The position numbers were made by a program, and so were the translations under genes. The notes beneath the pieces are model-generated. The model worked only from the letters and a program-made list of their open reading frames with translations, was not told the DNA's origin and did no database searches. A DNA stretch of 13,789 nucleotides from SOIV01 sp964435925 (GTDB taxonomy: Bacteria; Acidobacteriota; Aminicenantia; Aminicenantales; Aminicenantaceae), in contig CAYTBG010000080.1 in the NCBI GenBank assembly GCA_964435925.1, positions 1-13,789 on the forward strand. The letters are read 5' to 3'. Of the stretch, positions 1 through 6,496 are shown piece by piece. Every line of letters begins with the position of its first letter. Positions within the stretch are counted from its first letter, which is position 1.

Positions 1-17
1 CTGACAGCAATAGTGAA

Positions 18-46
18 TTGACTTTAAAAAACTCGAAAAATATAAT
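18..46 (+). promoter_or_regulatory. Promoter of the ftsY-rib operon
   Basis: A TTGACT -35 box (18-23), a spacer of exactly 17 bases and a perfect TATAAT -10 box (41-46) form a near-consensus housekeeping promoter. The expected start of transcription, about 7 bases beyond the -10, falls at 51-56, on or just before the GTG that opens ftsY. There is therefore no room for a Shine-Dalgarno site or a riboswitch. The boxes are seen directly; the transcript start is inferred. Confidence 0.75.
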
Positions 47-55
47 AATTGTGCT

Positions 56-949
56 GTGATCGGAAATCTAAAAGAAAAACTGGCGGAAACGCGAGAAACC
101 TTTAAAGAAAGGTTCGAAGAACTTCTACAGAGTGACAAAGACAGAGAAGAAATTCTTGATAAGCTCGCCGAATCCATGGTTCTGGCTGATATTGGAATCC
201 ATTCTACTGAAAGAATTATTCATTCTATCAGGGAAAAGAGCAAAAAAAGCGATTCTTTCGAGACAATTAAGAAAATATTAGAGGAGGAGATCATCAATAC
301 TCTCGCCCAATTCTCCTCCGATTTCAACCTTGATCACTCTCATTCTGTTATCATGATGGTAGGAGTAAACGGTGGTGGAAAGACAACCTCTTTGGCTAAG
401 CTAGCTTATCGTTTTACAAAGGAAGGAAAGAATGTATTGATGGTGGCGGCTGACACATTCAGGGCAGCTGCCCAGGAACAGTTAGCATTATGGGGGAAAA
501 AATTAAATATTCCTATAATACAAGGCCAGTACGGATCTGATCCTGCTTCTGTAGTTTACGACTCCATTCAATCCTTAAAGGCCCGTTCCTTACAGCTTCT
601 TCTTGTGGATACTGCCGGAAGAATACACACCAACACCAATTTAATGAAGGAGCTAGAAAAGATTAAACGTATCATCTCCAGAGAAATCGAAGGAGCTCCC
701 CATGAGATATTGCTCGCTTTGGATGCCAGTATAGGCCAAAACGCTCTGATTCAAGCCAAAGAATTTCTTAAGTTTTCGGGTTTAACCGGAATTTTCCTCA
801 CTAAACTGGATGGAACAGCCAAAGGAGGAAGTGTTATCAGCATAGTAGACGAATTGAAGCTCCCGATTAAATTCATCGGTATCGGGGAAAATGAAAAGGA
901 TATGCTTTACTTCTCTCCCCAGGATTTTGCGAGAGCCCTTCTTTCATGA
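56..949 (+). CDS. ftsY: Signal recognition particle receptor FtsY (NG-domain form)
   Basis: FtsY is the membrane-associated GTPase that docks the SRP-ribosome complex at the Sec translocon. The 297-residue protein has an N domain (about 1-85) and a G domain (about 95-297). Visible motifs are the P-loop GVNGGGKTT (103-111), DTFRAAAQEQL (133-143), DTAGR (185-189), TKLDGTAKGG (249-258) and the closing GIGE (275-278). It lacks the long acidic A domain of E. coli FtsY, as in many bacteria. The first residues, IGNLKEKLAETRETF, match the usual start of the N domain. The frame is closed by TGA at 14-16 and the only standard start after it is GTG at 56. No ribosome-binding site precedes that GTG, and the promoter predicts a leader of 0-5 bases. 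The ftsY stop overlaps the ribD start (ATGA, 946-949), so the riboflavin genes are probably co-transcribed. The family assignment is secure. Confidence 0.97.
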   Translation: MIGNLKEKLAETRETFKERFEELLQSDKDREEILDKLAESMVLADIGIHSTERIIHSIREKSKKSDSFETIKKILEEEIINTLAQFSSDFNLDHSHSVIMMVGVNGGGKTTSLAKLAYRFTKEGKNVLMVAADTFRAAAQEQLALWGKKLNIPIIQGQYGSDPASVVYDSIQSLKARSLQLLLVDTAGRIHTNTNLMKELEKIKRIISREIEGAPHEILLALDASIGQNALIQAKEFLKFSGLTGIFLTKLDGTAKGGSVISIVDELKLPIKFIGIGENEKDMLYFSPQDFARALLS

Positions 950-2040
950 AAAACCTTAAAGATATTTTCTACCTCCAGATGGCCTATGCCTTAGCTGAAA
1001 AAGCTAAAGGATGGGCAAGCCCAAATCCCTACGTAGGCACAGTGATCGTGCACAAAGATGTGATCGTAGGCCATGGTTATCATGCAAAGCCAGGCCAACT
1101 CCATGCTGAAGCTCTAGCTCTCCAGAGAGCAGGCCCTCTTTCCCGAAACAGCACTGCTTACATCACTCTTGAACCCTGTGTTCACTGGGGAAAAACGCCT
1201 CCTTGTACGGAAGCAATACTTCAGGCCCGCCTGAAAAGAGTGATTATCTCCGCTCTCGATCCAAATCCCATTGTTTTTAAAAAGGGATTAAAAAAAATAA
1301 AGCAGGCTGGAATAGAAGTCTCTTCGGGTCTTCTCGAGGAGAAAAATAAACGGCTGAATGAAGTGTACTTAAAATACATCACAAAAAAAATCCCTTTTGT
1401 TATCGCTAAAGCTGCCATCAGCATCGATGGGAAAATTGCCACCAGAAAATTTTCGTCCCGATGGATCTCTTCTCAACAAACAAGAGAATATTTTCACCTT
1501 TTAAGAGGAGAGTATGATGTGCTTATGGTTGGTATAAACACGCTTATCAAGGACGATCCCCTGCTTACTGTGCGCCATCCTAATTGGAAGGGAAAGAAAA
1601 TAGTGCGTGTGATCCTCGACTCCCATCTTCGCTTTCCTTTAAGGGCTAAAATTCTCTCAACTCTCTCCCAGGGAAAAATTATTGTCTTTTCTCTTAAGAA
1701 AGCCTCCCAAAAGAAAGCCGACACTTTGCGCAAAAAGGGAGTAGAAATCATCTCTCTTTCTTCACAAACTTTGGACTTAAAGGAAGTTCTATCCTGGCTG
1801 GGAAAGAATGAGATGTCGAGCGTGCTGGTGGAAGGCGGCAGCCGAGTGCTGACATCAATGCTCGAAGAGAGGCTGGTAGATAAAATATTTATATCCATCT
1901 CTCCCAAATTGATCGGGGGGAAGCAAGCGCCGTCTCTTCTCCAAGGAGAAGGAGCAGACTTCATTAAAAATTCTCTGCATTTGAAGAGAACAAACTCTTT
2001 TCAAATTGATGAAGACATCATCCTGGAGGGATATCTCTAA
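946..2040 (+). CDS. ribD: Bifunctional pyrimidine deaminase/reductase RibD
   Basis: RibD carries out two steps of riboflavin synthesis: deamination of the diaminopyrimidine product of GTP cyclohydrolase II, then reduction of its ribosyl side chain with NADPH. The 364-residue length is normal. The N-terminal CMP/dCMP-deaminase-like domain (1 to about 145) carries the zinc ligands HAE (53-55) and PCVHWGKTPPC (77-87), and the early ASPNPYVG (24-31). The C-terminal DHFR-like reductase domain (about 150-364) carries SSRWIS (170-175), DVLMVGINT (191-199) with DDPLLTVR (203-210), and VEGG (295-298) with SPKLIGG (319-325). The gene starts inside the ftsY stop (ATGA) with no clear Shine-Dalgarno site, which suggests translational coupling. 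Its TAA shares one base with the ribE ATG. Both catalytic halves look intact. Confidence 0.96.
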   Translation: MKNLKDIFYLQMAYALAEKAKGWASPNPYVGTVIVHKDVIVGHGYHAKPGQLHAEALALQRAGPLSRNSTAYITLEPCVHWGKTPPCTEAILQARLKRVIISALDPNPIVFKKGLKKIKQAGIEVSSGLLEEKNKRLNEVYLKYITKKIPFVIAKAAISIDGKIATRKFSSRWISSQQTREYFHLLRGEYDVLMVGINTLIKDDPLLTVRHPNWKGKKIVRVILDSHLRFPLRAKILSTLSQGKIIVFSLKKASQKKADTLRKKGVEIISLSSQTLDLKEVLSWLGKNEMSSVLVEGGSRVLTSMLEERLVDKIFISISPKLIGGKQAPSLLQGEGADFIKNSLHLKRTNSFQIDEDIILEGYL

Positions 2041-2630
2041 TGTTTACAGGAATTATTCATCATACAGGTTTATTCAAAGGATACCGCCGAGGAAAACAAG
2101 AAATAACTGTCGAGGCTCCCTCCCTCATTGCTCAAATTGAGGTAGGCGACAGCCTGGCTGTGAACGGGGTCTGTTTGAGCCTCATTAAAAAAGAGAATAA
2201 AGCCCTTTTCTTTAACCTCTCTCAGGAAACCATCCAAAAAACGAACCTGGGCTCATTTAGACAGGGTGAAACGCTCAATCTTGAGCAACCTCTCACCCTT
2301 TCTTCTCCCTTAAGTGGCCACATCATCACAGGTCATGTCGACTGCCGAGGAAAGGTTCTCCTGATTTCGCAGAAAAAACCAGGAAAAAGATTGGAAGTCT
2401 CCTTCCCTCCAGAACTCAGGCCCTATTTTATCCCTGAAGGTTCAGTAGCCTTGAACGGAGTTAGCTTGACCATAGCTCGTTTAAGTCCCTCATCGTTCGA
2501 TGTTGAGCTTATCCCTATCACATTAAAAAATTCTAATCTAGGTAACTTAAAAAGAGGAGATGCGGTCAACGTAGAGTGTGACATGATCGGAAAATACGTG
2601 TATAATTGGATAAGTAAAGACAAGCGATAG
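2040..2630 (+). CDS. ribE: Riboflavin synthase, alpha subunit
   Basis: This enzyme dismutates two molecules of 6,7-dimethyl-8-ribityllumazine to riboflavin and a pyrimidinedione, which is recycled. The 196-residue protein has two tandem lumazine-binding beta-barrels. The first (1 to about 90) opens with MFTGII and contains GDSLAVNGVCLS (36-47); the second (about 95-190) contains GHVD (98-101), NGVSLTI (139-145) and IPIT (158-161). The characteristic Cys45 in the first repeat and Ser142/Thr144 in the second are present. The ATG shares a base with the ribD stop (TAATG) and follows a strong GGAGGG site (2025-2030) at 9 bases. The substrate-making enzyme, lumazine synthase, is not encoded nearby. 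Naming follows the ribD-ribE-ribBA convention; E. coli calls this gene ribC. Confidence 0.96.
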   Translation: MFTGIIHHTGLFKGYRRGKQEITVEAPSLIAQIEVGDSLAVNGVCLSLIKKENKALFFNLSQETIQKTNLGSFRQGETLNLEQPLTLSSPLSGHIITGHVDCRGKVLLISQKKPGKRLEVSFPPELRPYFIPEGSVALNGVSLTIARLSPSSFDVELIPITLKNSNLGNLKRGDAVNVECDMIGKYVYNWISKDKR

Positions 2631-2659
2631 AACAATAGGAAAAGAGAGAAGGATATAAA

Positions 2660-3877
2660 ATGAAAAGGAAATCACAAGCTGTTTCAGTAGAACAAACTCT
2701 AAAAATAGTAAAGGCGGGAAAGCTCATCATTATCGTCGATGATGAAGACAGGGAGAATGAAGGCGACCTTATGGTTGCTGCTGAAAAGGTAACTCCAGAA
2801 GTCATCAATTTCATGACCAAACACGGGCGGGGTCTTATCTGTATGCCCCTGACAGAGAAAAGGCTAAAGGAACTCGATATCCCTCTAATGGTTCGAGATA
2901 ACACAGCTCCCTTCCAGACAGCCTTTACCGTTTCTATAGATGCTAAAAAGGGAGTCACGACGGGTATTTCAGCCTATGACCGGTCCAAAACAGTCTTGAC
3001 TGCCATGAACCCCAAAACTCGCCCAGATGACCTAACTCGACCTGGGCATATTTTTCCCCTTCAAGCTCAGGAAGGCGGCGTTCTGGAAAGGGCGGGTCAG
3101 ACTGAGGCAGCACTGGACATCGTTCGTCTGGCTGGATTAAGGCATGCGGGCGTCATCTGCGAAGTCATGAACGAAGACGGAACAATGGCCAGGATGCCTC
3201 AACTTGAGGAATTTAGCCAGGTTCATGATATTCCCATCCTGACTATCGCTGATCTCATAAAATACAGGATGAGGCATGAAAGACTTGTCAATAAAATTGA
3301 AGAAGCCGATTTGCCGACTAAGTTTGGGCACTTCAAGGTGATGGTTTTTGAAGACAGCATCCATAAAGAACACCATATAGCCCTGGTTAAAGGGGATATA
3401 AAAAAGGATGAGCCTACACTTGTCCGTGCTCACTCTCAGTGTTTGACTGGAGATACCTTTGGCTCAGCTCGCTGCGACTGTGGAGATCAACTTCACCAAT
3501 CCATGGAGATGATCAACGAAGAAGGAAAAGGAGTCATCCTTTACATCCTCAATCATGAGGGAAGAGGTATCGGCTTCGCCAACAAAATCAAAGCCTACGC
3601 GATCCAGGAACAGGGAATAGATACTGTTGAAGCCGACCGAAAACTGGGTTTTAAGACTGACCAAAGGGACTATGGGATAGGAGCTCAGGTCCTGGTTTCC
3701 CTTGGAGTCAAAAGGCTCCGTCTTATAACCAATAACCCTCGAAAATTCATCGGGCTTGCAGGATATGGGCTAGAAATTGTGCAAAGGGTGCCTATCGAAA
3801 TCCCTCCTAACAAGGTAAACCTCAAATACCTGAAGACCAAGAAAGAAAAAATGGGCCATATCCTGGATATGGTCTAA
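2660..3877 (+). CDS. ribBA: Bifunctional DHBP synthase / GTP cyclohydrolase II (RibBA)
   Basis: RibBA makes both precursors of riboflavin: 3,4-dihydroxy-2-butanone-4-phosphate from ribulose-5-phosphate (N-terminal half) and the diaminopyrimidine from GTP (C-terminal half). DHBP synthase signatures are DDEDRENEGD (27-36), GLICMPL (58-64), TAFTVSID (87-94), RPGHIFPL (127-134) and GVICEVMN (164-171). The GTP cyclohydrolase II half (about 215-405) has zinc cysteines 261, 272 and 274, HEGRGIGF (299-306), DQRDYGIGAQ (334-343) and TNNPRK (357-362). The usual GHTEA motif of the first half reads GQTEA (146-150), so Gln147 stands where E. coli RibB has the metal-binding His153. From memory, some deltaproteobacteria-like RibBA proteins also have Gln here. 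Whether this half is fully active is open. AGAAGGA (2647-2653) lies 6 bases before the ATG. The ribE-ribBA gap is 29 bases. Confidence 0.95.
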   Translation: MKRKSQAVSVEQTLKIVKAGKLIIIVDDEDRENEGDLMVAAEKVTPEVINFMTKHGRGLICMPLTEKRLKELDIPLMVRDNTAPFQTAFTVSIDAKKGVTTGISAYDRSKTVLTAMNPKTRPDDLTRPGHIFPLQAQEGGVLERAGQTEAALDIVRLAGLRHAGVICEVMNEDGTMARMPQLEEFSQVHDIPILTIADLIKYRMRHERLVNKIEEADLPTKFGHFKVMVFEDSIHKEHHIALVKGDIKKDEPTLVRAHSQCLTGDTFGSARCDCGDQLHQSMEMINEEGKGVILYILNHEGRGIGFANKIKAYAIQEQGIDTVEADRKLGFKTDQRDYGIGAQVLVSLGVKRLRLITNNPRKFIGLAGYGLEIVQRVPIEIPPNKVNLKYLKTKKEKMGHILDMV

Positions 3878-3880
3878 AAC

Positions 3881-3926
3881 AAAAATCTTGCCTCTACCTT
3901 AAAATCTAATCCTCATAAGATTTTTT
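3881..3926. terminator. AT-only hairpins between converging ribBA and dtd
   Basis: AAAAATCTT (3881-3889) is the exact reverse complement of AAGATTTTT (3917-3925). A second, nested option pairs AAAATCT (3901-3907) with AGATTTT (3918-3924). The right arm runs into a T tract that would serve the plus-strand ribBA transcript, and the A tract on the left gives U's on the minus strand. The stem has few G/C pairs and extends into the end of dtd (stop at 3906), so a weak bidirectional terminator is plausible but not established. Confidence 0.3.
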
Positions 3927-4361
3927 CTTTTCAAGAATAAAAGTAACAGGGCCATCATTGACCAAATGGACATCCATCCGGGCCCCGAAAACTCCTGTTT
4001 CGATCTTAATACCTCTCTGCTTTATTAGATCAACAAAATAACGAAAAAGCCCCTCCGCTCTTTCTGGCAATTCAACTCTGTCGAAACTGGGCCTCCTTCC
4101 TTTTTGCACTGAGCCAGCGAGAGTAAACTGAGAGACTGCAAGCACTTCTCCTCGAGTCTCTGGCAAGGAAAGGTTCATTTTTCCTTCCTTATCCGGAAAA
4201 ATCCGAAGCTCCACTACTTTTTTGGCCAGATATTGAACATCATCCTCTGAGTCTCCTTTTTCAATGCCGACAAGGAGGCAAATTCCCCGCTCTATTTCTC
4301 CTGTCGTCTTTCCCTGAACTTCAACCGAAGCCTGTTTGACTCTCTGCAAGACAATCTTCAT
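3906..4361 (-). CDS. dtd: D-aminoacyl-tRNA deacylase
   Basis: Dtd hydrolyses D-amino acids (and glycine) mischarged onto tRNA, protecting translation from D-tyrosine and similar residues. The 151-residue protein is of typical length and begins with the family's MKIVLQRVKQASVEV. The two active-site strands are present: SQFTLAGS (77-84) and the Gly-cisPro motif NDGPVTF (135-141). KMNLSL (61-66) and GRRPSF (88-93) are also family-typical. It follows murJ after 10 bases, with an AGGAAGAGG Shine-Dalgarno site directly before the ATG, so the two are probably one transcript. The 3' end faces ribBA across 28 bases. Confidence 0.96.
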   Translation of the reverse strand: MKIVLQRVKQASVEVQGKTTGEIERGICLLVGIEKGDSEDDVQYLAKKVVELRIFPDKEGKMNLSLPETRGEVLAVSQFTLAGSVQKGRRPSFDRVELPERAEGLFRYFVDLIKQRGIKIETGVFGARMDVHLVNDGPVTFILEKKKSYED

Positions 4362-4371
4362 CCTCTTCCTC

Positions 4372-5952
4372 TCATTCCTTCAAAATTCTCTCGCGAGATA
4401 AGACATCTCTTAAGCTTTTTAATTCTTCATGGTTAAAAAGCAGATTCATCAGGAGATAAACGATTATCCCCATGAAAATAGCCGAGAGCAAAACTCCTAG
4501 CTGTTCCGAGAATACGAGGCGCTGGAAGTCAAAATAGCTCATAAAAAACCAGACAGCCAGCCCCATCAAAGCTGCTGAAAAAGAAGATTTCAAGGCTGAT
4601 GCTGAAAATCCTTTCCGCTCTACCTTCCCGATCTTCCTTTCCAGCAAGATAAAAAGAAGAAAGAAATTTAAGACTGCGGAAAGGGACAACGCCAAAGCTA
4701 AACCTCCGACCCGTAAAGGTTTCATCAAAATCAAGGCGAGCGAGATGTAGCTCAACATCACAAAAAAGGCAGCGATAACAGGTGTTTTAGTATCTTTAAG
4801 GGAATAAAAAGCAGAAGCTAAAATTTTTGCTCCTGAGATAAAAGGAAGACCAAAGGAAAAAAAGAACAGGCATGAAGCACTCATGGCCGTCGATTGTTCA
4901 TCAAAGACACCCCTCTGGAAAAGCATTTGGATGATGGGGCGGCTCAAAACAAGCAGCCCGACCATAGCGGGAATAGTAACAAAAAATACAAGCTTAAAAG
5001 AGAAGACAAGAGTCTTTTTCATGCCTTGAAAATCATGATGGGCAGCCAGTTCAGAAAACGTGGGAAGGAGGGCAATGGAAAGGGCGATAGAGAAAAGACC
5101 CAGGGTTAGCTCCTGAACTCTGGAAGCATAGTATAGAGAGGAGACACTTCCTTCCTCCAATACGGAGGCGATCATCCGGCTGATAGCAAAGATTATCTGA
5201 ATAATCCCAGCGCCAAATATGCCCGGAACCATAAGCTTGGCTACCTTACGAACGGCTGGGTGGGAAAAAGAGAGGCTGAATTTAAACCGCATTCCCTTTC
5301 GCCAGAGAAAAGGAAGCTGGAAGGCAAGCTGAAAAATGCCCCCGAGAACAACCCCTGCCGCAAAAACAAGAGCCGGCTCTTCCGCCTTTCTTGCAAAAAG
5401 AACTGCAATGCTGATGATCGCCAGGTTGAAAAGGACAGGAGTAAAGGCAGGAACGAAAAATTTATGGAAAGAATTCAGGACAGCCATGGCTAGCGCGGCT
5501 AAACTGATTAAAAATATGTAGGGAAACATAATCCGAGTAAGAAAAATTGTCAGCTCCCACTTCCCTTCGACAGCCCCAAAACCAGGGGCTATAATCTTAA
5601 CCAAAAGAGGAGAAAGGACAACACCCAAGACTGCGAGAACAGCCATAATAAGGGTCAGATTAAAAAAGAAGGTATTGGCAAATTTCCAGAGCTCCTTTTC
5701 CGATTTTTCCTTTTTAACCTGGGTAAAAACAGGAACAAAAGCCGCTGTCATCGCCCCCTCGCCTGTCAATCTCCTGAGCAAGTTGGGGATAATATAGGCG
5801 ATGTAAAATGCATCGGCACCTCTGCCTGTTCCCAGGTAATAAGCCTGGATCACGTCTCTGATATAACCAAATATTCTACTCAGCAGGGTCGGCGCGGCCA
5901 CGGCAAAAGTCGACTTCAGCAATCTTCGATTTCGGTCCTTTTGCTTCATCAT
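4372..5952 (-). CDS. murJ: Lipid II flippase MurJ (MviN family)
   Basis: MurJ flips lipid II across the inner membrane for peptidoglycan synthesis. The 526-residue protein is rich in hydrophobic segments, as expected for a 14-helix MOP-superfamily transporter. The N-terminal signature includes SRIFGYIRD (25-33), GADAFYIA (45-52), PNLLRRLTGEGAM (56-68) and AAFVPVF (70-76). Arg26, Arg32, Arg60 and Arg278 have the same spacing as the essential Arg18, Arg24, Arg52 and Arg270 of E. coli MurJ, offset by 8, so the cavity charges look intact. The YADR motif around the last Arg reads YASR. Two ATGs start the frame (5952 and 5949); the AAGGA at 5954-5958 lies 1 base from the first and 4 from the second, so the second is more likely used. 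A repeat and a sequence gap follow immediately upstream, so the promoter is not visible. dtd is the downstream partner and rpsT is divergent. Confidence 0.95.
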   Translation of the reverse strand: MMKQKDRNRRLLKSTFAVAAPTLLSRIFGYIRDVIQAYYLGTGRGADAFYIAYIIPNLLRRLTGEGAMTAAFVPVFTQVKKEKSEKELWKFANTFFFNLTLIMAVLAVLGVVLSPLLVKIIAPGFGAVEGKWELTIFLTRIMFPYIFLISLAALAMAVLNSFHKFFVPAFTPVLFNLAIISIAVLFARKAEEPALVFAAGVVLGGIFQLAFQLPFLWRKGMRFKFSLSFSHPAVRKVAKLMVPGIFGAGIIQIIFAISRMIASVLEEGSVSSLYYASRVQELTLGLFSIALSIALLPTFSELAAHHDFQGMKKTLVFSFKLVFFVTIPAMVGLLVLSRPIIQMLFQRGVFDEQSTAMSASCLFFFSFGLPFISGAKILASAFYSLKDTKTPVIAAFFVMLSYISLALILMKPLRVGGLALALSLSAVLNFFLLFILLERKIGKVERKGFSASALKSSFSAALMGLAVWFFMSYFDFQRLVFSEQLGVLLSAIFMGIIVYLLMNLLFNHEELKSLRDVLSRERILKE

Positions 5953-5958
5953 TTCCTT

Positions 5959-5987
5959 AAAAAAGGGGACAGGCTACTTTTTCTGTA
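5959..5987. repeat. GGGGACAGGC-type repeat fragment in the murJ leader, cut by the gap
   Basis: An A-run, then GGGGACAGGCTAC (5965-5977), then a T-run leads straight into the N gap. The block starts one base beyond the murJ Shine-Dalgarno site. From memory, this GGGGACAGGCTAC string is a dispersed repeat in various bacterial genomes, often near IS200-like (RAYT/Y1) transposases; I cannot verify this here. Only half an element is seen. Its partner arm may be in the missing sequence. Confidence 0.45.
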
Positions 5988-6087
5988 NNNNNNNNNNNNN
6001 NNNNNNNNNNNNNNNNNNNNNNNNNNNNNNNNNNNNNNNNNNNNNNNNNNNNNNNNNNNNNNNNNNNNNNNNNNNNNNNNNNNNNNN
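5988..6087. other. Assembly gap (100 N)
   Basis: There are exactly 100 N, a conventional placeholder for a scaffold join of unknown length. The true distance between murJ and rpsT is therefore unknown. The murJ promoter, and any small gene or repeat, may be missing. No reading frame across this stretch can be trusted. Confidence 0.98.
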
Positions 6088-6161
6088 TGTTTTCGAGACA
6101 TCCAGCCTGATAAATCATTTTGTCTTCCATCATGAAAAAGAAATACTTTCCTTCCCAGAGG

Positions 6162-6190
6162 TTGACTTTGGAATAGAGATATCTTATCAT
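6162..6190 (+). promoter_or_regulatory. Promoter of rpsT
   Basis: TTGACT (6162-6167), a 17-base spacer and TATCAT (6185-6190; five of six match the -10 consensus) lie upstream of rpsT. Transcription would begin near 6197 and give an untranslated leader of about 18 bases. The -35 and the two following T's are the same as in the ftsY promoter. Confidence 0.7.
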
Positions 6191-6214
6191 ACCATTTCCA
6201 AAAAAGAGAGAGAA

Positions 6215-6496
6215 ATGGCCATTCATAAATCAGCAATACAACAGTGGAGACGCAGCCTGCGCAGGAATGCTATAAACAAAAGAAACAAATCTGCTCTCCG
6301 TAGTCAGATAAAAAAATTAAATGATGCCATTAAAAATAAGGACCAGGAAACAGCCCGGAAGCTTCTCCCTCCCACTTTCTCCCTAATTGATAAATCAATC
6401 AAAAAAGGGACGATTCATGAAAACAAAGGAAAGAGACACAAGTCAAGATTGAGCCAGCAGGTCGAAATGATTAATCCCTCTGCTCCCTCCAAGTAA
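6215..6496 (+). CDS. rpsT: 30S ribosomal protein S20
   Basis: S20 is a primary 16S rRNA-binding protein of the small subunit. The 93-residue, strongly basic, helical product has the S20 hallmarks: an N-terminal HKSAIQQWRRSLRRN (4-18), NKSALRSQIKK (24-34), the conserved IDKSIKKGTIHENK (58-71) and KSRL (76-79). Length is usual for the family. The ATG is preceded by a purine-rich AGAGAGAGAA that is only a weak Shine-Dalgarno match. The gene has its own promoter, is divergent from murJ, and its last 26 bases overlap the end of holA on the other strand. rpsT beside murJ is also found in several Proteobacteria. Confidence 0.95.
   Translation: MAIHKSAIQQWRRSLRRNAINKRNKSALRSQIKKLNDAIKNKDQETARKLLPPTFSLIDKSIKKGTIHENKGKRHKSRLSQQVEMINPSAPSK

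Noticed and set aside
6088..6132. A minus-strand frame starting at 6132 (MMEDKMIYQAGC...) and open into the N gap
   Set aside because: Only about 15 codons are readable, the Shine-Dalgarno spacing is poor and no family is recognised. It could be the start of a gene lost in the gap, but this is not supportable.
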